From: Holosporales bacterium
Lineage (GTDB): Bacteria; Pseudomonadota; Alphaproteobacteria; Caedimonadales; UBA9215
Reading direction: 5' to 3'
Length of the DNA: 7,102 nt
NCBI GenBank assembly: GCA_003503995.1
Contig: DOCA01000093.1
Location: 5,627 to 12,728 of the forward strand
The notes beneath the pieces were generated by a model that made no database searches, had not been told where the DNA came from, and saw nothing but the letters and a program-made list of their open reading frames with translations. How positions within the stretch are numbered: the stretch's first letter is position 1; the number at the start of each line of letters is the position of its first letter. Of this stretch, positions 1 to 5,801 are shown in pieces. The position numbers and the translations under genes were made by a program.

Positions 1-107
1 GCATGCAGAGAGAGATTAATACCTCGTAGAACATCAAGGGTTTCTGAACCTTGGACAAAGGTTTTGGTGAGATGCTTAATATCGAGGATGATAGGATTCT
101 TATTCAT
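1..107 (-). CDS. lolD: Lipoprotein-releasing ABC transporter ATPase LolD, N-terminal fragment
   Basis: Only the first 35 codons are inside the window; the gene continues past the left edge. The visible start reads MNKNPIILDIKHLTKTF, followed by VQGSETLDVLRGINLSL. This is the usual opening of LolD-type ABC ATPases: a first beta strand, an aromatic residue (F17) in the adenine-stacking A-loop, then the strand before the Walker A loop, which lies outside. LolD drives release of lipoproteins from the inner membrane to the carrier LolA, in complex with the permease encoded just upstream. The ATG overlaps the permease stop by 8 bases (shared ATGAATAA), and a GGAGG at 117-121 lies 9 bases before it, which supports this start and translational coupling. 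Identity rests on this short stretch plus the neighbour; catalytic motifs cannot be seen. Confidence 0.88.
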   Translation of the reverse strand, partial: MNKNPIILDIKHLTKTFVQGSETLDVLRGINLSLH

Positions 108-1347
108 AGCGAAGGGCCTCCACAGGGTCAAGTTTAGAGGCACGCCAGGCCGGTACAATGGAAGAAATAAAGACCAAAACAAGGGCAATGACGATGACAA
201 GAATGACTTCGGAAGGATTCACTTTTGCCGGTAATTGAGAAAGGAAATAGACTTCAGCGCTAAAGAGATTAGCGCCTGTTAAAGATTCAATCCAACGGCG
301 AATACTCTCAATGTTGTAGGCAAAGAGGAGTCCCAACGTGCTGCCAGCAGCGGTTCCTAATATCCCAATCATGGACCCTGTCATAAAAAAGACTTTCATA
401 ATGGACTGCTTAGTCGCCCCCATGGTGCGCAAAATGGCAATGTCTTGAGTCTTGTCTTTTACTAACATAATTAAAGATGAAATAATATTAAGGGCCGCTA
501 CCAAGACAATGAGAGTTAAAATAATGAACATCACGTTGCGTTCAACTTTTAAGGAATTAAAGAATTGGTTGTTAGCTTGTTGCCAGTCAATGGCGCGGAG
601 GTAAGGATATTTTATCCTCAAAAGACGCGTTGTTTTTTGCACTTGGTCAGGGTTATTAATGAAAATTTCAAGACCGCTAATGGCATTTGGATATCTGAAA
701 AAGGTTTGGGCTTGGGCAAGGGGAATAAAGATCACGCCGTTGTCATAATCCTTCATACCCACTTCAAAAATAGCACTCACACGAAAACTGCGCATACGAG
801 GAATGGTTCCAAATGCCGTACTATTTCCTTCAGGAGAAGTGAGGGTCAGGCGATCTCCTGTGTAAATGCCAAAGCGCTCGGAAAGCCGACGGCCGATGGC
901 AACATTGGGCTCACCATCTTCAAAATTTTCCAAGGAGCCAGCCACAATATTCCCAGAGACAACGGTGCGGGCTGTGAGATCTTCGAGTTTTATACCATGT
1001 ACAAGGGCCCCTGCTGCAACACCATTAGCACTAATCATGGCTTGGCGTTCAATAAGAGGCGTTGCAGAGGTTATTTCAGGCAAGGACCTTATATCCTTGA
1101 CAAGAGTATCATAGTTATCGATGCCACGACTGGCTGGTGCTGAAAGGCCGATATGACCATTAAAGCCGAGAATGCTTTTCATGAGTTCGTCTCGAAAGCC
1201 ATTCATGACAGACATAACAATAATCAAGGCCGCAACGCCGAGAAGAATGCCAAAGAAGGACAAAAAGGCAATGACAGATACAGCTCCCTCTTTTTTAGAG
1301 GGGCGTAAATAACGAAAGGCAATGAGTCTTTCAAATTTTGAGAACAT
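100..1347 (-). CDS. lolC: Lipoprotein-releasing ABC transporter permease, LolC/LolE family
   Basis: This inner-membrane permease takes outer-membrane lipoproteins from the membrane and passes them to periplasmic LolA, powered by LolD. The 415 residues show the family layout: an N-terminal cytoplasmic segment (FERLIAFRYLR), one membrane span near 23-47, a large periplasmic domain (about 50-268), then three spans near 272-297, 318-345 and 378-402 in an FtsX-like domain. The cytoplasmic loop DKTQDIAILRTMGAT (298-312) is the typical coupling helix facing the ATPase, and the end PAWRASKLDPVEALRYE is characteristic. Residues 171-184 (SPEGNSTAFGTIPR) sit where LolC has the hook that recruits LolA, so the protein is LolC-like there. 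Many alphaproteobacteria appear to use one such permease, possibly as a homodimer (LolF-like), so the LolC label is functional rather than strict. It lies 30 bases after proS, with an AGAGAG ribosome site at 1357-1362. Confidence 0.93.
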   Translation of the reverse strand: MFSKFERLIAFRYLRPSKKEGAVSVIAFLSFFGILLGVAALIIVMSVMNGFRDELMKSILGFNGHIGLSAPASRGIDNYDTLVKDIRSLPEITSATPLIERQAMISANGVAAGALVHGIKLEDLTARTVVSGNIVAGSLENFEDGEPNVAIGRRLSERFGIYTGDRLTLTSPEGNSTAFGTIPRMRSFRVSAIFEVGMKDYDNGVIFIPLAQAQTFFRYPNAISGLEIFINNPDQVQKTTRLLRIKYPYLRAIDWQQANNQFFNSLKVERNVMFIILTLIVLVAALNIISSLIMLVKDKTQDIAILRTMGATKQSIMKVFFMTGSMIGILGTAAGSTLGLLFAYNIESIRRWIESLTGANLFSAEVYFLSQLPAKVNPSEVILVIVIALVLVFISSIVPAWRASKLDPVEALRYE

Positions 1348-1377
1348 AAAAAAGATCTCTCTTATTTAATAGGTTTT

Positions 1378-2688
1378 TTAGTGTTTTTTGTAAAAGTGCT
1401 CGATCATTTTAACAACCATAGCCTCGGAAGAAAGCTCAATGACTTCGCCCGTTTTGCGGTTTTTTAATTCGATTAACCCATTTTTAAGACCACGAGGGCC
1501 AACGCTGACTTGCCAAGGCAGGCCAATGAGCTCCATATCGGCAAACTTTACACCAGCTCGCTCATCTCGATCATCATAGAGAACTGTGACGCCCGCGTTT
1601 GTTAATGTCGTATAGATCTCTTTACAGGCTTTATCGCAGGCTTCATCTGACGTGCGGAGGTTCACAAGGCCGATCTTAAAGGGTGCGACACTCTCTGGCC
1701 AGATAATACCTTTTTCATCGTGACTGGCCTCGATAATTGCCGCGACTAAGCGAGAAACACCAATGCCGTAGCTTCCCATATGAGGGGTTATGGTTGTGTT
1801 ATCGGGCCCAGCAAGGCTAAGTTCAAGGGTTTCACTATACTTTGTTCCAAAATAAAAGATGTGTCCAACTTCGATACCACGGGCAACTTTAAGATTTTCC
1901 TTAGGAACAGGACAGGCTGTCTCATCGTGGATTTCATCTGTGGCTGCATAAATGTCTAAAATTTCATCCACATCTACATGCTCGTCAGAACGGGTCATGA
2001 TGTCCTCAAGGCGCTCTTCATAAAAAAGCTCGCTCTCACCAGTTTTAGCGACAATCAAAAACTCATGGCTTAGGTCACCGCCGATAGGTCCTGTATCTGC
2101 TTTTGCAGGAACGGCTGTTAGGCCTAGGCGCCTAAAGGTGCGTACATAGGCTTTCATCATTTCTTTATAAGAGTTGCGGGCTTCTTCCTGGTTTATATCA
2201 ACGGAATAGGCATCCTTCATGTAAAATTCGCGGCCACGCATCACCCCAAAACGAGGGCGGATTTCATCACGGAATTTCCAGTTGATTTGGTAGGTGAGAT
2301 TGGGCAAATCACGATAGCTTTTAAGGTGATTGCGCGCAATGTCTGTTACCACTTCTTCCGCCGTTGGGGTGTACAAAAGATCTCGGTCATGGCGATCTTT
2401 GATGCGTAACATTTCTTCGCCATAGGCCTCATAGCGGCCGCTTTCTTTCCATAAATCAGCGGACTGAATAGTTGGCATAATGATTTCTTGCGCGCCTATT
2501 TTATTTTGCTCTTCACGAACAATGGTGGCGATGTTTTGCAAAACCGCTGTGCCAAGGGGGAGCCATGAATAAATACCAGCACAATGTTGGTCAATCATGC
2601 CGGCTCGAAGCATCAGTTGGTGAGAGGTAATTTGAGCCTCTCGGGGAGCTTCTTTTAAGGTAGGCAGGAAATAACGGGTGCGGCGCAT
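1378..2688 (-). CDS. proS: Prolyl-tRNA synthetase, short alphaproteobacterial type without full editing domain
   Basis: This cytoplasmic enzyme charges tRNA-Pro with proline using ATP. Class II synthetase signatures are clear: the motif 1 region (CAGIYSWLPLG at 36-46, then GAQEIIMPTIQ), TPTAEE at 107-112, motif 2 FRDEIRPRFGVMRGREFYMKDAYS spread over 139-162, and motif 3 GSYGIGVSRLVAAIIE at 305-320. The anticodon-binding domain fills about 334-436 and includes YDDRDERAGVKFADMELIG. At 436 residues it is well below the roughly 570 of the E. coli enzyme. Between motifs 2 and 3 there is only a short linker (about 220-262) instead of the insertion domain that hydrolyses Ala-tRNA-Pro. The start MRRTRYFLPTLKEAP matches the usual N-terminus. 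It is first in a unit with the lipoprotein-release genes, and its candidate promoter is at 2724-2751. Confidence 0.97.
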   Translation of the reverse strand: MRRTRYFLPTLKEAPREAQITSHQLMLRAGMIDQHCAGIYSWLPLGTAVLQNIATIVREEQNKIGAQEIIMPTIQSADLWKESGRYEAYGEEMLRIKDRHDRDLLYTPTAEEVVTDIARNHLKSYRDLPNLTYQINWKFRDEIRPRFGVMRGREFYMKDAYSVDINQEEARNSYKEMMKAYVRTFRRLGLTAVPAKADTGPIGGDLSHEFLIVAKTGESELFYEERLEDIMTRSDEHVDVDEILDIYAATDEIHDETACPVPKENLKVARGIEVGHIFYFGTKYSETLELSLAGPDNTTITPHMGSYGIGVSRLVAAIIEASHDEKGIIWPESVAPFKIGLVNLRTSDEACDKACKEIYTTLTNAGVTVLYDDRDERAGVKFADMELIGLPWQVSVGPRGLKNGLIELKNRKTGEVIELSSEAMVVKMIEHFYKKH

Positions 2689-2723
2689 GGGGTATAATAC
2701 TCTTTCATAATCTTATTGAGGAT

Positions 2724-2751
2724 ATCATACTCTGAAACTCTATAAAGTCCA
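2724..2751 (-). promoter_or_regulatory. Candidate sigma70-type promoter for proS
   Basis: Read on the minus strand, TGGACT (2746-2751) is followed after 16 bases by TATGAT (2724-2729). They match the -35 consensus at 4 of 6 and the -10 consensus at 5 of 6 positions. Transcription would start near 2717, giving a leader of about 29 bases before the proS ATG. The position, divergent from sspB, is right for the proS-lolCD unit. The call rests on motif matching by eye only. Confidence 0.4.
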
Positions 2752-2760
2752 GATAAAGTC
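2742..2760. repeat. Direct repeat ATAAAGTC x2 across the proS -35 region
   Basis: ATAAAGTC occurs at 2742-2749 and again at 2753-2760, separated by CAG. The period is therefore 11 bases, about one helical turn. The first copy overlaps the proposed -35 hexamer of proS. Spacing by one turn places both copies on the same face of the helix, as at some activator or response-regulator sites. An AT-rich 8-base repeat could also arise by chance. Confidence 0.4.
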
Positions 2761-2789
2761 TTAACAGGAGGAGATAACCTCTAAAGGTA

Positions 2790-2818
2790 TTGTTTTTTTA
2801 CATTAAAGGCTTTATATT
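2790..2818 (+). promoter_or_regulatory. Candidate sigma70-type promoter for sspB
   Basis: TTGTTT (2790-2795) and TATATT (2813-2818) are separated by 17 bases. The -10 matches consensus at 5 of 6 positions and the -35 at only 3 of 6. Transcription would begin near 2825, giving a leader of about 26 bases before sspB. The -10 lies partly inside the right half of the 2798-2826 palindrome, so a protein bound there could block it. Confidence 0.35.
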
Positions 2819-2826
2819 TAATGTAA
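2798..2826. promoter_or_regulatory. Perfect 10-bp-arm palindrome in the sspB promoter region (operator-like)
   Basis: TTACATTAAA (2798-2807) is the exact reverse complement of TTTAATGTAA (2817-2826), with 9 bases between them. The arms flank and partly include the proposed -10 hexamer. No uridine-rich tract directly follows the stem on either strand and no gene ends nearby, so a terminator is unlikely. A dimeric repressor site is the simplest reading. High AT content weakens the inference. Confidence 0.4.
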
Positions 2827-2839
2827 TAAATATTTTTTC

Positions 2840-2843
2840 AGGA
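2840..2843 (+). promoter_or_regulatory. Ribosome binding site of sspB
   Basis: AGGA ends 7 bases before the ATG at 2851 and fixes this as the sspB start. The encoded N-terminus begins right at the conserved core of the family. Confidence 0.6.
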
Positions 2844-2850
2844 AAAAGAA

Positions 2851-3321
2851 ATGCCTCACTTTGATTACGAAGCTATTGTGCAAAAAGCCCTTCGTGGTGC
2901 TGTTCAAGAGTCACTGACAGAGGTGCAAAACAACGGTTTTACAGGGTCGCATCATTTCTATATCACCTTTCAAACCAATAGAGCCGATGTGCAAATGCCT
3001 GATTTTTTGAGGGAAAAGCACCCCGAAGAAATCACCATTGTTCTGCAGCACCAGTTTTGGGATCTTAAAGTCACAGAGACAGGATTTTCCGTTAATCTAA
3101 GTTTTAATGACAAACACGAAACGCTGATTGTTCCTTATACGGCCATCATTAGCTTTCTCGATCCGTCCGTTAAATTTGGTTTGCAGTTCGTTCCTGATGA
3201 CGTTCCTTTATTGTCTGATAATACGGAAGACTCTCCTGATGTAAAAACGATCAACGAAGTGCCTTCTGCCACAACTGGTGGAGATAACGTGATTACAATG
3301 GACACTTTCCGAAAGAAATAG
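2851..3321 (+). CDS. sspB: ClpXP protease adaptor SspB, alpha type
   Basis: SspB binds ssrA-tagged polypeptides released from stalled ribosomes and tethers them to ClpX for degradation in the cytoplasm. Conserved blocks fill the first 113 residues: DYEAIVQKALRGAVQESL (5-22), HHFYITF (34-40), EITIVLQHQFWDL (60-72), FSVNLSFN (79-86) and VPYTAIISFLDPSVKFGLQF (94-113). This order matches the alphaproteobacterial form. An acidic, low-complexity linker follows (about 114-145). The final residues NVITMDTFRKK look like the conserved tail that docks on the ClpX N-domain. The protein is 156 residues, normal for the alpha type. It is divergent from proS, with a candidate promoter and palindrome upstream, and lies 62 bases before the next gene on the same strand. 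It is complete and shows nothing odd. Confidence 0.93.
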   Translation: MPHFDYEAIVQKALRGAVQESLTEVQNNGFTGSHHFYITFQTNRADVQMPDFLREKHPEEITIVLQHQFWDLKVTETGFSVNLSFNDKHETLIVPYTAIISFLDPSVKFGLQFVPDDVPLLSDNTEDSPDVKTINEVPSATTGGDNVITMDTFRKK

Positions 3322-3383
3322 TTTTTTATGGTTGTTTCTTAATAAAAATGATATCGTGACGCGAAAAACATTCTTTAAATATA

Positions 3384-4184
3384 GTGAGTAATATGTCTTC
3401 TTCTCAAGAAGCCCGCTTTGAGTTTGGGCAAAACTGGTCTGAATTTTCTAAAAAAATTAATGAAACAGAAGTGCAGCAAGCTGTTGGTGGGTTGAAAAAA
3501 CTTTTGCCCGAAAATTTTATCCCTCAAGGGAAAACTTTTCTTGATATTGGCAGTGGTAGTGGTTTGCATTCAGTTGCAGCTACAAAACTTGGTTTTTCTA
3601 ATATTACGTGCACTGATTATGATGATAATTCTGTTGCAACGACAAAACTCAATGCCGAAAAGTTTAACACTCAAGACTCAATCACAGCTTTTCAAGATGA
3701 TATTTTAAACTCAAATCTGAAAGAAACGTTTGACGTTGTTTATAGTTGGGGGGTTCTGCATCATACTGGTCATATGTGGGATGCCATTGAATCCGCAGCA
3801 GGGCGTGTAAAAAAAGGCGGCACATTTATTATTGCTATTTATACAAAAACAAAATTTTGTGGCATGTGGAAAGTGATTAAGGAAATATACTGTAGAGCTC
3901 CAAAATTCATCCAAAAAATTATGGGATATGCGTATCATTTTATTCGTTCATTTCGCCAAGTTTTAAATGGGGAAATTTTTAAATCCTATAAGAATGAAAG
4001 AGGGATGAATCGATTTTATGATGCCGTAGATTGGTTGGGGGGCTACCCTTATGAAAGCGCCAGCAAAGAAGAAATCTTTGCTTTCATGGAAAAGACTTTT
4101 GATCTTCAGAAGTCTTTTCGCACTCAACCAGGTTTCGGTCTTCTTGGAACGGGATGCGCTGAGTATACGTTTATCAAAAAGTAA
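3384..4184 (+). CDS. Class I SAM-dependent methyltransferase, substrate unknown
   Basis: The Rossmann-type methyltransferase core is clear. Motif I is FLDIGSGSGLHS (52-63), the acidic end of strand 2 is TDYDDNS (77-83), DDIL at 105-108 should contact the adenine, SWGVLHHTGH (121-130) is the post-II motif, and KKGGTFIIAIY (143-153) forms motif III and strand 5. The C-terminal part (about 160-266) includes FYDAVDWLGGYPYES and PGFGLLGTGCAEYTFI, a pattern I associate with small-molecule or surface-glycan methyltransferases; the substrate cannot be read. The start may be GTG at 3384 or ATG at 3393; neither has a convincing ribosome site. GC is 35% over 3421-3720, against 47-48% in proS samples, which suggests a separate origin. 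Its 3' end overlaps the opposing LysE-family gene by 11 bases. Confidence 0.82.
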   Translation: MSNMSSSQEARFEFGQNWSEFSKKINETEVQQAVGGLKKLLPENFIPQGKTFLDIGSGSGLHSVAATKLGFSNITCTDYDDNSVATTKLNAEKFNTQDSITAFQDDILNSNLKETFDVVYSWGVLHHTGHMWDAIESAAGRVKKGGTFIIAIYTKTKFCGMWKVIKEIYCRAPKFIQKIMGYAYHFIRSFRQVLNGEIFKSYKNERGMNRFYDAVDWLGGYPYESASKEEIFAFMEKTFDLQKSFRTQPGFGLLGTGCAEYTFIKK

Positions 4185-4800
4185 TGCTTAAACGACAGCA
4201 GATTACCCACAGATATTTTAAGCCAAAATAGAACATAAAGAGCGCTGCCAACTGGCTGAGGCGTACAATGACTTTTTTATTTAAAAAGCGATGTCCGAAT
4301 CCAAGCACAGTGCTTAATCCTGCTCCCCAAATTAGAACACCCACAATGATCAATAGATTTTCAAAGAAGACACGATGATCTACGGCTTGGGTTGACTCCA
4401 AGGTTGCTGCAAAAATACCTGTCCAAAAAATGAAGGCAAAGGGGTTTGCGATAGCTAAATAAAGTCCCCAGCGCAGGCCATTTGCCATGTTCGTCGTTTC
4501 ATCGAAGCTTAAATCATCCGCTGTTTTTTGTAAGCTTTTATACCCCATATAGATGAGCAAAAGAGCACCAACAATGCCAAGACCATTAAAAAGAAAGGGG
4601 TAAGAAATTAAAAAGGAAAGGCCATAATAAGCCGCAAGCAGACAAAGACTGTTCCCAATTGCGCCACCAAGCCTGACGCTGAACGCAGAAAAAAAGCCAT
4701 GACGTAAACCTCGTTTAATCATTTCAACACTTACAGGACCAATAGGAGCCGCAAGGGTCATTCCTAGAATAAGCTTTTTGAGAATAAGAGATGTTTCCAT
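4174..4800 (-). CDS. LysE/RhtB-family amino-acid exporter (translocator)
   Basis: This small polytopic inner-membrane protein (208 residues, the usual family length) has about six hydrophobic segments, near 8-28, 40-63, 66-88, 112-133, 147-168 and 180-201. The N-terminal family motif is LAAPIGPVSVEMIKRGLRHG (16-35); IANPFAFIFWTG (117-128) is the conserved Asn-Pro block opening the second half. Members export amino acids or related small solutes using the proton gradient; the substrate is not predictable here. The C-terminus WVICCRLSITF is slightly longer than typical and runs into the methyltransferase end. No good ribosome site precedes the ATG, but the distance from Met1 to the APIGP motif fits the family. 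A candidate promoter and a 25-bp palindrome lie just upstream, so expression is probably controlled by a DNA-binding regulator encoded elsewhere. Confidence 0.88.
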   Translation of the reverse strand: METSLILKKLILGMTLAAPIGPVSVEMIKRGLRHGFFSAFSVRLGGAIGNSLCLLAAYYGLSFLISYPFLFNGLGIVGALLLIYMGYKSLQKTADDLSFDETTNMANGLRWGLYLAIANPFAFIFWTGIFAATLESTQAVDHRVFFENLLIIVGVLIWGAGLSTVLGFGHRFLNKKVIVRLSQLAALFMFYFGLKYLWVICCRLSITF

Positions 4801-4833
4801 TGCGATTGCTTTTGCAAGGTATATTTTGCCAAC

Positions 4834-4858
4834 AGGTCAATATAGTCTATATGGACCT
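4834..4858. promoter_or_regulatory. 25-bp near-perfect palindrome upstream of the LysE-family gene (candidate operator)
   Basis: The left arm AGGTCAATATAG (4834-4845) and right arm CTATATGGACCT (4847-4858) are complementary at 11 of 12 positions around a single central T. The element covers the proposed -10 and most of the spacer of the exporter promoter. An odd-length symmetric site with GC-rich outer ends resembles sites bound by dimeric repressors. The regulator family cannot be named. Confidence 0.5.
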
Positions 4859-4868
4859 AGATTTGCAA
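4839..4868 (-). promoter_or_regulatory. Candidate sigma70-type promoter for the LysE-family gene
   Basis: On the minus strand, TTGCAA (4863-4868) is followed after 18 bases by TATATT (4839-4844). They match the -35 consensus at 4 of 6 and the -10 at 5 of 6 positions. Transcription would begin near 4832, about 32 bases before the ATG. The promoter overlaps the 4834-4858 palindrome. Confidence 0.4.
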
Positions 4869-4903
4869 CGGAAAAAGGTTGCTTTTGAGTGGATTTCGAT
4901 GTC

Positions 4904-5314
4904 TTAAGGGGCGTTGCAGGTTGTGATCACTTTTGAGAGGTTTGCGTTATAATAATGGTTGGGCTCTAGGGTGATGAGGTGTTTTTTTCCTTTATGAATC
5001 CACTCTAAGTGTACTTTATTGTTTTCAACAGTGGAAATTTTAAGATGTTGGCGGGGGCAATGAGGGCAGGTGCTATCAATTTTTTGGCCATTGATCCAAA
5101 CGCTCCACTTATCAGCACCTTGAAAAATAAGCCCATTACATTCCAAACAATCGTCTTTATTTCTCAAAGTATCAAGACGGTTTTGTGCTCGCTTTAAGAG
5201 GATATCAGAGCATTCCTTTTGAGAAAACATTAAAGACTCTGTTGCTAAAAGCGGTGAAAAAGTTAAGAAGAGCAGCAGGGATAATACGAACCTGAGAGAA
5301 TTTGCGCTACTCAT
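4904..5314 (-). CDS. Exported cysteine-rich protein in a pilus/type II secretion-like cassette
   Basis: I do not recognise a named family with confidence. The 136 residues open with a signal peptide: a hydrophobic core at about 8-22, then PLLA with probable cleavage near residue 24, so the mature protein should be periplasmic. It has six cysteines (35, 56, 59, 83, 86, 133), including CLEC (56-59) and CPHC (83-86), which could form disulfides or bind a metal. The part from GLIFQGADKWSVWINGQKI (61-79) to HLEWIHKGKKHLITLEPN (102-119) looks like a small beta fold. Such folds, with a W-x-V-W-x-N-G-Q pattern, occur in GspB, PilP and GspC-type periplasmic linkers and in unnamed alphaproteobacterial secretion-locus proteins. 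It is last in the cassette, and its ATG overlaps the preceding gene by 8 bases, so a role as periplasmic partner of the platform is inferred. Confidence 0.75.
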   Translation of the reverse strand: MSSANSLRFVLSLLLFLTFSPLLATESLMFSQKECSDILLKRAQNRLDTLRNKDDCLECNGLIFQGADKWSVWINGQKIDSTCPHCPRQHLKISTVENNKVHLEWIHKGKKHLITLEPNHYYNANLSKVITTCNAP

Positions 5315-5801
5315 TGGAGCCCCCTGTCTTTACGCTATAAGGCTTAAAAATCTTGAAGGCCATTTTCCCCGTGACACCTGTTTCTCCTCGAAAAAGTCCA
5401 ACTTCCTTAAGGGATAAGGTACTTTTATAGCGATCGCTGAGGGTTTTGAGATAGTGAAAAACATCCGTATCAAGTTCTGCTGCAAAAGTTACCTCTATGC
5501 TTTGGAGGCCGTCTTGATCAATGGAGATAGTCGGATTTTCAAGAGATATATAGTGAGTCTTAGCGGTTTTAATCAAGAGCTCTTCTTCATTATTGTTATA
5601 AATTTCTTCATCAAGGAGAGCAATAAATTGTTCGGGGAAGTGAACAGTCTTTAAGCGTTTTAAGAGGCTTTGGTGGTGTTGATTTTTGTGATCGAGAAGA
5701 CTCGCTTTTTCTTGAAAAAGAAAGCCGGCATAAAAGAGCACAAGAGCGAGTCCCAAAAAGAGAAGTACTGTTACCCAAGTGTTTTTTAATTGCGGAGTCA
5801 T
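5307..5801 (-). CDS. PilO/GspM-like inner-membrane assembly platform protein
   Basis: This 164-residue bitopic membrane protein has a short cytoplasmic N-terminus, one span at about 9-29 (VTVLLFLGLALVLFYAGFLF), then a helical, probably coiled-coil stretch (31-65). A periplasmic domain of about 84-155 has alternating strand and helix: TISIDQDGLQSIEVTFAAEL, a helix DVFHYLKTLSDRY, then strands ending in GKMAFKIFKPY. This is the layout of PilO and GspM, whose ferredoxin-like domains pair with PilN or GspL to form the platform under a pilus or pseudopilus. Sequence identity to a named member is not obvious, so the assignment rests on architecture and gene order. The start is firm: AGGAGG at 5809-5814 lies 7 bases before the ATG, which overlaps the upstream stop by 4 bases (ATGA). 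Confidence 0.72.
   Translation of the reverse strand: MTPQLKNTWVTVLLFLGLALVLFYAGFLFQEKASLLDHKNQHHQSLLKRLKTVHFPEQFIALLDEEIYNNNEEELLIKTAKTHYISLENPTISIDQDGLQSIEVTFAAELDTDVFHYLKTLSDRYKSTLSLKEVGLFRGETGVTGKMAFKIFKPYSVKTGGSNE

Noticed and set aside
565..1143. Plus-strand open frame of 192 codons opposite the lipoprotein-release permease
   Set aside because: It lies wholly antisense to a well-conserved gene, shows no recognisable domain, and its residues look like a reverse-frame shadow; the shorter frame at 866-1114 is the same case.
2689..2850. Riboswitch or T-box-like leader upstream of proS
   Set aside because: The likely leader is only about 29 bases, and no T-box motif or specifier stem is visible.
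3375..3569. Minus-strand open frame opposite the start of the methyltransferase
   Set aside because: It is antisense to the conserved methyltransferase core, with no family resemblance; the frame at 3711-3938 is rejected for the same reason.
4806..4817. TTGC-TTTT-GCAA hairpin in the leader of the LysE-family gene
   Set aside because: Four base pairs with a four-base loop is too weak to call a riboswitch or attenuator, and there is no supporting leader structure.
4865..4882. Small hairpin GCAAC-N8-GTTGC followed by TTTT on the plus strand
   Set aside because: It has only five base pairs and the uridine run is short. It would terminate plus-strand transcription where no plus-strand gene ends; on the minus strand, where it would be needed, no uridine tract follows.
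5009..5197. Plus-strand open frame opposite the cysteine-rich protein gene
   Set aside because: The opposite strand carries a signal peptide, a coupled start and cassette context, while this frame has no ribosome site or domain; 5454-5654 is similar.
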